Source of the DNA: Hemibagrus wyckioides
Taxonomy: Eukaryota; Chordata; Actinopteri; Siluriformes; Bagridae
Reading direction: 5' to 3'
NCBI RefSeq assembly: GCF_019097595.1
Contig: NC_080710.1
Coordinates: forward strand, 6,042,780 to 6,106,779
DNA: 64,000 nt
Every line of letters starts with the position of its first letter. Position 1 is the first letter of the stretch. Of this stretch, positions 36,471 through 48,945 are shown one piece after another. The translations under genes were made by a program, and so were the position numbers. The notes under the pieces were generated by a model. That model was not told the DNA's origin. It was given only the letters and a program-made list of their open reading frames with translations, and searched no databases.

Positions 36471-38280
36471 GATGCAAATCGCTATATAAATTTTCCAGAT
36501 AACTCCAAAACAAGTACCACTACAAATACCCATTCATTTATTTCTCGCCTCTTTTTCATGCATAGGCTGAGACTTATCAATCCCAGAGTCTGTAACTCAG
36601 ATCTTGACCAGGGCTACGAAGTTAAAAGAGGTCTTAATCTCCACAACTTTCCATTGTCCTCTGAGTGATCGTCGCTGCAGCCATTTCCCATCATTTTCAT
36701 TGTTCCATAAAGCTTTCAAAAACAGGCTGAGTGGTTTGGATGACCCCATAGAAGCCCTAGGGCTCGCTTCGGATCCAGCAGTCTGAAGGTAACAAAATGA
36801 CAGAAATAAATCTAGCATGACTAGCATGTCTGGACAGGACCGAGACAGAAACAAAATGGATGATATAACCAAGAGCCAGTAAAAAAAAAACAAAAAAAAC
36901 AAAAAAATGACCAGGTCCTGAAATACCAACATATCACTTAGTTTGGAAATTTGTTTTAGAAGTTCAACATATAGTAAGTCACCCAAAATAATAACTAAAT
37001 GAGGTCCTAGATATTTGATCTACACTTAAAAAATGGGTCATCAGGGTTAGGGTTCTCGGAATGGGCAACAGGGAAGTTGGTCAAAAACAAAGCCATGTCC
37101 ACTGTATGAGATTCTGACCTCAGTGTCTCTAAAAGGATGCTTGTTTATTTTATACTGCAGTTATGAGACTAGGTTTGCTAAAAAGCAACTGACACTTTTA
37201 GCAAACCAGAGTGAGACCATTATTTCATTATTTCATTCAGTCTAATTAAAGATATATAAAAAGATTTTTACGTCATTGTTAGTCTTGTTTTATGTGGCAG
37301 TACCACGTTTGACATTATGTAGCACTTGGTCTTTCTTTTTCGATTTTATTTTCTCTTATTACAAATTAACAGTAAACTTTTGTTGTAGTTTCACAAAGGG
37401 AAGTATCTAATCACTGATATTGTTACGTTCTCTACCAAGAAATACTTATTCACCATTTGTGAAAAAAGTCTCCAGTGTCATAATATGGTAACAGTCCGAA
37501 ATCAAGCTATTCCATCAAGTTTCTCACTAATCTAAAGTCTAAAGGCTTGATGATTTTGCATTATGTTGTTTGTGAGGCAACTGTTAATAGCTGCTATTAC
37601 ATAAGTGGATATGATTCTCTGATGTTACCTTTACACATACAGAGAATCATAGCGACAAAGTGACCCGAGATCATTTATTTTCAGTGAGAGCTGGTGAATT
37701 CCAGCAGACATGAGCGACTAGATATGTGTCATCTCATATGATATGATGCATATACACTGCTGAACTTTATACACAAACGGCAACTCTTCCTGCAGAATGT
37801 GTAATATTAGCAGCAAGAAAACTGATTGGAATGGTAGTTGCTCCACCCACTCATAAACATTATTACTTTGGCAACCAGTAGGATAAGAATGCCTACTGGT
37901 TACTTCATAGTACAGCGACTGGCGACTTGTGTGAACGTAGATTAACAACTGTTTTCAATGCCATTCAATGAGGCATAAAGGAGGTGTGGCCTATAATTTG
38001 ATCAGTTTCAGTGACAGCTTTCATTTTTCATATTATAATTACACATACACACAAACTGATACAAAAAATTATAGGGAAAATGTGGCCTAATGTCTAAAGA
38101 AGATCAGCTATTCAAAACATTTCAATCTCCAATAAAAGATCTAAAAGTAGTGGTCATTTTGGACAGATTTCCATATTTTAAATAAAGTTTAAAAAGGAAC
38201 AGTATATGTGTTCGTCTTAAATTAGGATGCGCCGCTCTTATTTTAATTGTAGGTCTCTCAAACTGGGTTTCCATGTCAAA

Positions 38281-38303
38281 ACACACACACACACACACAC
38301 ACA
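38281..38303 (+). repeat. AC dinucleotide run
   Basis: About 11 AC units in trio intron 1. Confidence 0.9.
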
Positions 38304-38923
38304 ACCAGAAGTGGCAATGCTCCACCCAAACTGTCTTTCCTTCCTTTTCAAAGCCACAATAAAGCCTCACTGTCTGGTTCTCATTAAACAAAAAATAGCC
38401 ATTGCAATAAATATATCCTAAAATCTAAGAAAGGATGCCCTGATTTTTGTAGCCCATAATCTCTCCCAGCAGATGTCAGCATACACTGAACTGAGCTGTC
38501 GCAAATGTTTAGCTCTAGCCTCCTCTGGCAAAAACTGATTTCTCTTTTGTGATCCTCTCTAATAATACACCATACAGTTTCTCTATAAGTCATATACAAA
38601 CAAATTCAGGAATACAAACTGACATAGTCCTTATACTCTCATTGATACATATATCTGATGCACATTGTGTTTTTTTACTCTTATAACTAGAAATATAAAC
38701 GATATATAGCTATACTATTTTGTTGGTCTGTCATCTTATCATATGTAAGATATTATTATTCAGCCATTACTTTTTCCCTGTGCAGTAAGCAGGATTTTTA
38801 AAAGATTGTTATCACCTGGTAAAAATCTTACTACTGTGTGGCAGGTGGTGGGATTCAGAACAAATGGTTTGCAGTATAATTACAGCAACGAGGTGGGTGA
38901 CAACAATTTCAGCATAGATACAA

Positions 38924-39350
38924 ACCAATGTTTAAACACTGCTACCAAGGACAGAGTTTAAACATAGCTACTTATCAAACACAATGTTTAAGCATAGCCA
39001 CTTACCAAACACAATGTGTTTGCATAGCCACTTACCAAACACAGTGTTTAAGTATAGCTACTTACCAATCACAATGATTTTGCATACCCACTTACCAAAC
39101 ACAATGTTTACGCATACCTACTTACCAAACACAATGTTTAAGCATACCTATTTACCAAACACAATGTTTACGCATACCTACTTACCAAACACAATGTTTA
39201 CACATACCTACTTACCAAACACAATGTTTAAGTATAGCTACTTACCAAACACCACGTTTAAGCATAGCCCCATACCAAACACAATGTTTAAGCTACATAT
39301 GAAACCTAATATTTAAAACACAGCTACTGACCAAACACAATGTTTAAACA
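38924..39350 (+). repeat. ~30-bp satellite, block 1 (diverged copies)
   Basis: About 14 units of roughly 30 bp with core CTACTTACCAAACACAATG plus TTTA. Unit length is mostly a multiple of three, giving a repeat ORF (SYLPNTMF-like) that is an artefact. Copies differ by several bases. The same family forms block 2 at 40894-41625. Confidence 0.9.
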
Positions 39351-40394
39351 TATGGTTACATTAAAAAAGCATAAACATATTTTTGTGCAGATCATTATTA
39401 AACCATTTCCTACCAGGAACAAATTAAACATTTGATTCACTTCAACAAGGACTGAGAGCAAATCAGCGTATTCATTTAATCATTTTCCAGTTTTCTGCCA
39501 CTATCATATCTGGAGCTATCCCATGAGATTTACTGTTGACAATTCAATCAAAAATAACTGTCTTGCCAAGAAAGTTAGGCTACACAAACAAACTGGTGGC
39601 AGAGAAAGTGAGAGAAAAGAAAACAATGATTGACCGGAAGATATTTATCTGTCCAACAGCTGTGCACCAATATATGTACTCTATACCAGGACAGTGATGA
39701 TGTCATCTGTGTCTTATTACGCACTCTAACCTTCTGACCTCAGATTAGCACATGGCTTTTAGCCTCCATGAAAAAGCACACTGGGACATAGGGGTGTGCC
39801 ACAGGGGGTTGGAAGAGATGGCATTACAACTAGAGAAAGCATGTGATGTTTACTAAACCCTTCATCACGTAATAGATCTTTCACGATTATGTTCTGATGT
39901 AGAGAGCAGCTGGAACTCCACAGATAAACAAACAGAGTAAACACAGCAAGGACAATAAAGCAACTGTATTACTTAATATCAGGTGTATATGCACACCATG
40001 TACAGTATATTGAGTTTACATACAGCTTACATAACTTTTAAGCCAGAGCTGCCATTCGTTCTCCAAGTTATTACTGGTGAAAGCCTAGCGTTCTCCCAAG
40101 TGACAACCAGCTGCCTTGCGATGTCATCACATGCTCTCTCTCTGAGTAAACACACACGGATGAGCTTTATAAAGAGCTGCCAAGAAAGTATAAGCTTCAC
40201 CATATCTAAGGAATCGTTTTGAGGATCCACTTTCACTTACTGAAAAGAAAACTAATATAAATTACAAATATAAACACTCAGGGGTGTACTATTTAGAAAA
40301 AAAAACAAAACAGCGAGGTATTATGACACAAACCAACAACTCTACCACCCAAAAGTTGAGGCAAAAGTAGAGGTATTTTATTCCTCTTGTACCA

Positions 40395-40700
40395 CTGTTT
40401 CATCCATCTGTATCACTTATCACTCTATCCTATGTAGATGCACAGGAACCCTGGGGTCTATCCCACATCTCTCTGGACACAAGGCAGGATCACACACACA
40501 ACCATTCACATCATTTTAGACAATTTAGAGATGCAATTCAACCTATAACACGTCTTTAGACCAGAGGAGGAAAACAGAGTACCTGAAAGAAAACCCTAAA
40601 ACACAGGGAGAACATTCACACATAGTAAATGTGGGAATTAAACTCCCAACACTGGAGGTGCAAGACAAACCTCCTAACCACCCTAAACTTTGAATTTTTT
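40395..40700 (-). mobile_element. Mermaid-type SINE, nearly full length, minus orientation
   Basis: It runs from 'catccatctgtatcacttat' (tail) through 'caggatcacacacac', 'ttagacaatttagagatgc', GGAGGAAAACAGAGTACC and GGGAGAACATTCACAC to a degraded B box (GGAATTAAACTCCCAA, reverse complement GTTTAATTCC). Confidence 0.7.
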
Positions 40701-40779
40701 TTTAATCCTAAGTATTGCCTGTTATCATGTACTGTATTCTGTAGCAGCTTTACACAGTAATTCTGTCACCAGCCTTCCT

Positions 40780-40880
40780 CAGCCACAAGATTGGGGAAGC
40801 AGCTTGATGGTTTTGGGATTTGAACTCACAACCTTCTGATTAGTATTCCAACACCTTAACCACTAAGCTACCTCTTCTCG
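40780..40880 (-). mobile_element. tRNA-like SINE head, minus orientation
   Basis: The reverse complement reads GGTAGCTTAGTGGTTAAGGT and then GTTGTGAGTTCAAATCCC, i.e. A-box- and B-box-like parts of the same SINE type as at 9174. It directly precedes satellite block 2. Confidence 0.65.
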
Positions 40881-40893
40881 CCGAGCACAAGCT

Positions 40894-41625
40894 GGCTACT
40901 TACCAAACACAGTGTTTAAATGTAGCTACTTACCAAACACAGTGTTTAAATGTAGCTACTTACCAAACACAGTGTTTAAATGTAGCTACTTACCAAACAC
41001 AGTGTTTAAATGTAGCTACTTACCAAACACAGTGTTTAAATGTAGCTACTTACCAAACACAGTGTTTAAATGTAGCTACTTACCAAACACAGTGTTTAAA
41101 TGTTAGCTAATTAACAAAAACACCATAACAATTAAATATAGCAAATTAAATATAGCACCATAACAAACACAGCAGTTAAAAATTCCAAACACCATTTAAC
41201 CATAGCTACTTACCAAACAAAGCATTTACACAGAGCTACATTCCAAAAACAGCATTTAAACGTACTACCATTCCAAACACTGTTTAAACAGAGCTACATA
41301 CCAAACAAAGCATTTAAACAGAGCTATGTACCAAATACAGCATTTAAACATAGTACTATACCAAACCTTGTTTAAACATAGCTACTTACCAAACACTGTT
41401 TAAATGTAGCTATTTACCAAACACGGCATTTAAATATAGTACCATACTGAACACCATTTAAACATAGCTACTTACCAAACACTGTTTAAATGTAGCTATT
41501 TACCAAACACGGCATTTAAATATAGTACCATACCGAACACCATTTAAACATAGCTACTTACCAAACACTGTGTTTAAATGTAACTACTTATCAAACGCAG
41601 AGTTTAAACAGAGCTACGTACCAAA
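40894..41625 (+). repeat. ~30-bp satellite, block 2 (seven near-identical copies plus degenerate tail)
   Basis: 40894-41103 is seven essentially identical 30-bp units (TGTAGCTACTTACCAAACAC plus AGTGTTTAAA). From 41104 to about 41625 the same theme continues with substitutions and length changes. The core ACTTACC is the complement of the splice-donor core GGTAAGT on the trio sense strand. Confidence 0.95.
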
Positions 41626-42235
41626 GAAGCATCTGAAATTTTTTGACCTCATTGTCTACTGGAGGGTGGATAAAAAGAAGGCGATCTCACATCCCTATGG
41701 CCTCCTGTGCCAATATCAGACTCATGATAACTGACATCTCCGGGCCTTTCAATGATTAAAAAAAAGAAACTTAGACATGTTTGCAATATATCATGTTTAA
41801 TGTGTTTAATATTGAGCAAACAGCAGCAGGCATACCAAATATCTGTATCTGTAAAACCGTATCCGTTCTCACTGCTATCTCACCTACACATCAGACACCG
41901 GGTTGTGTTATATATGTGCACACAGCACACCACTGCAGTGGGACCTCGGAGATATGACAACGAGCTGTTGAGAACCGAGACCTGGCAACCAAGCATGAAT
42001 GTTCATGAAAAGCACAGTGGGATGGTGTTTATCAGGGAAGGGGGGGCAGGTGGGTTAAAGTGCCCGAAGGATTGAATTGAAGGATTCATTATTCAGTAAT
42101 CATGTATGCCACACTGTCATTTTCCAATATTCAGGTCACCATTTTTTGGCCTCAAGCCTCCAAGCATAAGTACGTTAAAAAAATACCAATACAATGCTAA
42201 TGCACTTGGAATTACATTTAGAATGGAATTAGTGA

Positions 42236-42490
42236 TGGCTTATGCATTTGCATAATAATGCAAAAGATCCCCAGTCAATAATATGTGACTGGTGGAAGTG
42301 CCGTTCACAATATAGATGGCTCCGCAGAACCCGCACGCAGAAAGAAATGTGTCCTCCTCGTCCCAATTCCAGGAGGAAACTCCTTGGGGAACAATTACAT
42401 CTCTTGTTTACATTGGGCAAACGCACTAAAATTAGCCATAGTGCGCGAGCAGCAGGGTGCTGTTCAAACAAGTGAGGCTCAATTTGCATA
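42236..42490. promoter_or_regulatory. candidate regulatory segment with POU/octamer-like motifs
   Basis: ATTTGCAT (42246-42253) faces ATGCAAA (42258-42264), and another ATTTGCAT lies at 42482-42489, in non-repetitive sequence of trio intron 1. These match the octamer core bound by POU factors. There is no evidence of function beyond the motifs. Confidence 0.25.
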
Positions 42491-42724
42491 ACGTTGTGGG
42501 TTTTTTTGCCTCTTATCTCTGCAAACGGTTTTGTCTGTGGTCTTGGAAGAGTGGCTCAGAGTGCAAGATCAATAAAGTGGAACACTAAAATTCGAAAAAC
42601 GTTCAATAAATCACTGATCGGCTTTAACTACTGGGATGGCGACACTATTGGCAAAATGGCATCTGAAGCTAAAAACAGTACAATTAGGATTTGTGTTGTA
42701 GTTTCTCTCTGGTGTGCTGTTAAC

Positions 42725-42965
42725 AACAGGTTGGTGTAAGGTGGCTTAGTGCTTAGCACATTTGTCTTGCACCTCTGGGGTTGGGGTTGATTCCCACCTC
42801 TGCCCTTTGGATATTCTCCCTGTGCTTCAGGGTTTCCTCTGGGTAGTGATTGTCATTTCTAGTGTGTAGTGATTGTAGTGTGTGTGATTGGGCCCCGTGG
42901 TGGCTTGGCACCTGATCCAGGGTGTCCCCTGCCTGGGGTTGGCTCCAGGTGCCCTGGGATCCATG
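42725..42965 (+). mobile_element. Mermaid-type SINE, plus orientation, partly deleted
   Basis: Head AGGTGGCTTAGTGCTTAGCA, B-box-like GGGGTTGATTCCC, CTTCAGGGTTTCCTCTGGGT, then the 3' part CCTGATCCAGGGTGTCCCCT and GGTTGGCTCCAGG. Middle segments are shortened. Confidence 0.7.
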
Positions 42966-45900
42966 AAAGGTATTCTCTTACCAGCCCAATCAGGAGTGAG
43001 AATTCACCAGCAAGTATACAGCAAGTTTTTCTACTGATTATTAACCATGAAACCTTTCTATTACATCCATTTTGACAAGTCTTAAAAGTCTTAAAACCTT
43101 TGATAATCATGGGTACAAATTATCCTGTATTAGTTTAAATTCAATTATTCCCATGTGTCGTGTCTTGTCAACACTATAATTCATCCAATTCCTAATAGAA
43201 ACTCAGATGTGGAACATCTGAGATTAGTCAGGATGATTGCAATAGCACACAAAAGTGATTAAGGACCACATTCTTTACATATTGCAAAGAACAACAACAT
43301 GACAATGACTAACATGCAATTTATTGGCACACTTTTTATAACTAAAATAAAATTTTACACAGCTTCTTCCGTTATTGTTCTGAAACTTCGAGCAGAGCTG
43401 AAATACTGGAAAAGGTGATGTTTTGCCAGGAAATTTGCTGGAAACACTTCAATAAAACTCCCAGTAATGTTCAACATAAGCCTAAATCTTACTATAGTCA
43501 GAAAACTGACACCACAAAAGATAAATTTTTTTATATGTTTGTGTGCTTGGCGTAATACTTATTTACGTAGTCTGCATTCAATACATTTAAAACAGGCAAA
43601 GGTCAAAACCGAGAAGTACAAACTCGTAAAATGAGGCTGGAAATTAATACTATAGAATGTACAATAAGACTTCGAAGACTTCGACGTGAACACAAAACAG
43701 GTGAACACAATAGGGTAGCAAAGCAATGACAGGACCTGGGGAAACAGGACTTAACAAACAAAACCCAAGCACATGTCACATCTTCGTCATGGGAACCATG
43801 ATGTAATGGGAGGATCTGTGATAGACAGATCCCGTCCAAGCTGGTTTTAGCTATGCACACAGAGGAAGGAATAGTGAACTAGCTAAAAATACTGTTCATA
43901 AATTAGCCAGAAATCAAAAAGACCAATACATTTTGAAATGGTGACTAATTAAAATTAATTTAAAGTCTTGGGAAATTGTTTAAATTCATGTTAGTGCTTG
44001 AGATACATGGGTTTCAAACTCCTTTGAAGAACTCTGATTGATTGCAATATAGTCAAACAATGAAGATTTATGTAATTGAGATCGGATATGTAACACTTAC
44101 ATCTTCCATGTTAAACTCCTGGAAAGCAGTGAGGTTTAAATTCACCTGCCAATGATTTATCCAGGTCATGGCAGCAACACACCGCTAGATAATTTGGATA
44201 TTTCTCTTTTACATTGCATTAGCTGTGCTTCACTATTTTAGTAACTCTTGAGTAACCCCTGATGTGCAAGCTGATGTGCAAGCTATTACAATAATTTTGT
44301 TAACTGATCATCAAGGCTATACTATTCATAAAACCATGAATTCTCTCAGAAAAAGCCTATTCAGCACTCTGATTAGCCTCACCATCGGATGGTATTATTT
44401 GGGATTTGAGGGTACTTCCGATCGAGAGGCCAAACGCAGATCATTAGGCTTGCACCAGCAAGCCGCCTGGCTTCACATTGTGATAAGGGTCAACAGGCTG
44501 TCAAACACAACTTGCCAAAAGTCTACAGGGCTACAACAAACAGAGGTTTAGCCTGGGCTTATCTTCCCAGCTAGGTATGAATAGAATTCCTAGAGGTAAT
44601 AATTGGTAAGTAAATTCTCTGTTTTTGAATTTGACTTTCTCTGTGGGTTATTTTTTACTTTCTCTGTGGTGCTGTTTGCTGTACTGATGGGGCAAAGGCA
44701 CTAAAATTTATATTGCTGTTTTTATGAATAGGTTAAACAAGAAACAAAGTGGTACAACAAACAATCACAAAGTTGACTATTTTCCCAAAACAGCACATTT
44801 TGAAGTGTCTTATTCCTCATAAATGACACATCATATATTTTATCCATTGATAGTTACACTTAATGTTGTGGAAGATCTGCAAAACAAGTTAGTTCCTGTT
44901 GTCACTTACACTACAGCAGCTACAAATGGTCATCACTCATCTTTATTCATCTGAGGCTGCTCATCAGTCAACAGAACAGCAACTTACCTATGAGTAAGTT
45001 ATGAGTAAGTAACTGGAGACTCAAAAATGCAAAATAAAGTTTCCTTTAAAACATTTAAAAGGAAAAACAATTACATGTTGTTTTTTAATCTGCTTTGGTG
45101 TCTACTTGTATACTTTTCTACTAGTGGAGAGGTGTCAAAATTGCTAGCAAGTAAAATTTCATTTTACCACAAAAACAAATAACATTTGCATTCATTATAA
45201 ATGTCTTATGCTCCATAAATACTACATTTTGCCCTGCACTTTGACCAACCAAAGACCACAGTCCCACACTCCTGTTTTCTATTTGTTTACCAAAATGAGG
45301 TTTGTGAAAACTCTAAAGCTTTGCTAAAACTCTGCTATGGAAAAGGTAACATATTAAAACAAGTGCAGTAATATACAGCAGTGATTTGTCTTACAGCTGG
45401 AACTACGGGGAGAAAAATAATGTGTGAAGAAAAATGATTTGGCTCAAAAATGGTGTTGCATGCTCCGAGAACCTCCTACTTATCTAATATAACAGCCAGT
45501 GTTTAAAAAAACTCCAGAAAGCTTCATTGGATAGCACTTCCTCACACCATACCATATTTGGTCATGTTGGTGCCTGTGGATTAATCAATGCTAACGAGAT
45601 TTAGGCTTGCTTCAGTTATTCTAACACTGTGTTTTATCTAACTGAATAAACAGCCTTGGCTTTCAAAACATCACTGAATGTGGTTTTCAACCTGCCTAAT
45701 AAGAGCCCCGGATACACAGCTAATAGTTTGAAGTCTTTGCTCCAACACAGACACTGAAAGAGACTGTCTGGGCTTTCAAATCCAGTCCGAACTGGACCGG
45801 TAACTGTGGTGGGTCTAATCTGCCCTGACGGCCTGCTAAAGGCCGCTGGAAATGGGCCCAAAAGCCCCTAAACCTCCTCCGGAGAGCTTCTTTGTGCAAA

Positions 45901-46612
45901 TATTTTCTGGTCCAAAAGAGAGCAGCGGACCTAGCCTGAGCTCGGCATGAACTTAATACACTTCAGTGTCGAATTAGAGAAGAGGCTTGGCATTGCTGGA
46001 AACTCAGAACCTGATGTTGGTGAATCCGTCGCTGTTGGTTTCATTTTAAAAATTCCCAGTACCCAAAGATAGCTAGGCATTTATTTATTCATTTGTTTGT
46101 TTACTTATAGTTTCTATTCCTACATTCATGGAAAATTCTTAAACAGTGTTAAAATCTATATGTACTGTATCTGCCGTGGAAACTGTAAAAAATATTATAG
46201 AAACTAGATTTAACCAAATGAATATAAATATTTTGATTGAATGAATGTCGTTGTGTGTCAGTGTGTACTATAGAATCGATGAAGTGCTTTTGCTAATTAA
46301 GCCTTTCCTTCAAATTAATGCTAATACAAGTGTGGAAAATTCTGCTACATCAACATGATAACAATTTGCATAAACATGTTTATGATTTATGGCATCGCTA
46401 GTATGTAGCAGAATGAGGTGAGAAAGCTGGCACGTTTTAGTTTAAGCCACATTACAGGAACTACAAAGGACCAAAGCAGAGCACAGAACATTACAACCCA
46501 GATTTTGCACTTACAAAGCAGATCAAAACAAAGTCACCGCTCAAGGATGATCATCTCACCTGTGTGTCCCGCTAAATCAAGCTTGGGGTCACACTTCGGA
46601 AGAGAACAGTCT

Positions 46613-46616
<4 letters not shown>

Positions 46617-46651
<35 letters not shown>
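46617..46651 (+). repeat. GA dinucleotide run
   Basis: About 17 GA units in trio intron 1. Confidence 0.9.
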
Positions 46652-46653
<2 letters not shown>

Positions 46654-48474
46654 CAATGAAGCAAAGGACACTCAGTTCTTTGGAGATGGAGGATTAAAAA
46701 GCTTTGATGTGCGACCCGAATAAGAAACACGATTTAACAACATGCCACATGTGGCACGGCGCAGACAACCACGTTACAAAACATGTCGTAAGAGACAAAA
46801 CAGAGCAGTTCAAAGCCGTTTTGTGGGCGCTTTGAGGGAAAATGCACACAACATTTGGAATACTTGACTTCAGGGCTTAACACAGTGTGCCAGATAAATA
46901 TGTAGATACCAGTTGTTCTTAAACAGACTGGAACAGTAAAAAAAAAAAAACTTATAGTAACCACAGTATTCAAAAATCTGGAATTGAGGTTTTGGGTGTT
47001 GTCAAATTCCTTTTTGTTTCAGTTACAAAATGGTGATCAAATCACTCTTTCTTCTTTCCTGAAGTACCTCCAGACAAACAGTGGTTTCAGCCTGATATTA
47101 TATTATATAAGGTAAAGTAACATCGTGTAAGACTGTACTGAATAAAATACTGAGTGTTGAATAAAACACGACAGGTCTTTCCAGCCTTTCATATTAATAT
47201 TTTAGTCGTTATTTTGTTGTGTTAGCTAAGTGTATGACAGCCTGCAGTATTACAGCAGGTGCTAAGTCTTTCATTGTTTTGATTTAACATTACTTTACAG
47301 TTCATAGACTCTAGATTAACAGTAAATCAAACTACTTTTTACCATTCATTAGAACAGTTTCATGTTATTTTTTTTATGTTTTTTACTATTTTTCTCTTGC
47401 TAAGAAATCTCAATAACATTTGCTAACTAGCAAACCAACTGAGTTGGCCTATTTTATGCTAGCTGGATAAACAGCTGAGAGGAATTTGTATGCTTAGTGT
47501 GTTAGCCAGATTAACCGGGCTAGCTAGCAGAAATTGTACCGTTTGTAAAAATAAAACATGTTTTAAATACAAAATGTTGTACTATTTATAGAGAAGCCAC
47601 AAGAAACTGCCACAAAATCTTGAAAAGCCCTCTGCTTAAAAAAAAAAAAGTAGCAACATCTGATTTCAATATATCTGTGTTCACACCTGTTTAAACACAC
47701 CATGGTTCAAAACAAACAGATTAAACAGTGCGTATGTGAACGCACCCTAAGCGTAAAGCACGCACTTTTGATGTCGCGTAGTAGCATGAAATGGTATCCT
47801 TTAGAGGTAAATGAAGCAAACGATCAGTGTAGAGTTAGATACACTAGTAAGAATATAGATAAAAATGTCCTTACTTAACATAGTGATGTGTTTAATGCAC
47901 TTTATTTATCTCTATAATGAGATATTATATTTCTGTGAAGGTTAAGAAACACACTCTCTCTATTATTTTGTGTAGCCACATAATAATCAAGAAATACCAT
48001 AGAGAACCTAATTGAGACCAGTGTTCATCTGAGGTGCTCTGGTTAGTTCCAAGTGTGTGGGTGTAAATCCTGTTGGACTGCCATACATACAAACACATAG
48101 TTTCCAGCTGTGCACAAACCACAAACCCTGAATGTTTTTTTTTCCGTTTATTAAAACACCCGCATATATTAAACTACTCCAAGTTCATTTATTTGATCCA
48201 TGACTTCCTATTATAGTGAAAAAGGACCAACCTCGGACGAGCTCATGTGCTGGGAGAGATACGCAATGTAAATGTCTTTTTCCTCTCAGCTTTGTGTGCA
48301 GTTCCATTTCTGTCAGACACACATGGTTACACTTGGTGTGCACTCCAGAGGGTGTACATATAATATACTGTACACGTGTGTGGTCCATTTGGTACTGTGG
48401 AACAGTAACAGGTCTAGGTTAAGACCCTTTTTAATTTTTGTCTCAATTCCACGAGTTAAAACCACTAACAGATA

Positions 48475-48945
48475 AAAGTAAATAACATTGATTATCTTCT
48501 CACAATAGCAGCAGTTAGTTATCAAAGTTGTTGTGTTGGATGCAGGAAAAATGGGCAAGCGTAAATATCTGAGTGATTTTGATAAGGGACAAATTGTGAT
48601 GGCTAGATGACTGGGTCAGAGCATCCTCAAAAAGTCCAGGTCCAGGTATTCCCAGGATGCAGTGGTGAGTACCTACCAGAAGAGGTCCAAGGAAGTACAA
48701 CCAGTGATACATCAAGGTCATGGATACCCAAGGCTTACTGAAAATGGAGAGCGAAGGCTAGCCTGTCAAGTCCGAGCCTTCAAAAGAGTTACTGCAACTC
48801 AAACTGCAAAGTCTTGGTGCCAGATACCACAGTACGCCTTCAGAGGTCTTATGAAGTCCATACCTTGATGGGTAAAAGCTGTTTTGATGACACACGTGTG
48901 CAATATTTGGCAGGTAGTTTTAATGTTATTCCTGATTGGTGTGTA
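48475..48945 (+). mobile_element. internally deleted Tc1-like element (family shared with 60599-61062)
   Basis: It contains the N-terminal transposase remnant MGKRKYLSDFDKGQIVMAR, followed by a TGA stop, then LGQSILKKSRSRYSQ. Further on it has RLTENGERRLACQVRAFKRV, which joins the DNA-binding part of a Tc1-like transposase to a truncated remainder. The right end GTTTTAATGTTATTCCTGAT plus TGGTGTGTATA matches the family's terminal repeat. Coding capacity is lost. Confidence 0.7.

Noticed and set aside
40912..41106. ORF with a repeated decapeptide (FKCSYLPNTV)
   Set aside because: It arises because the satellite unit is 30 bp; block 1 gives the same effect at 38984-39316. There is no start context, splice sites or composition of a gene.
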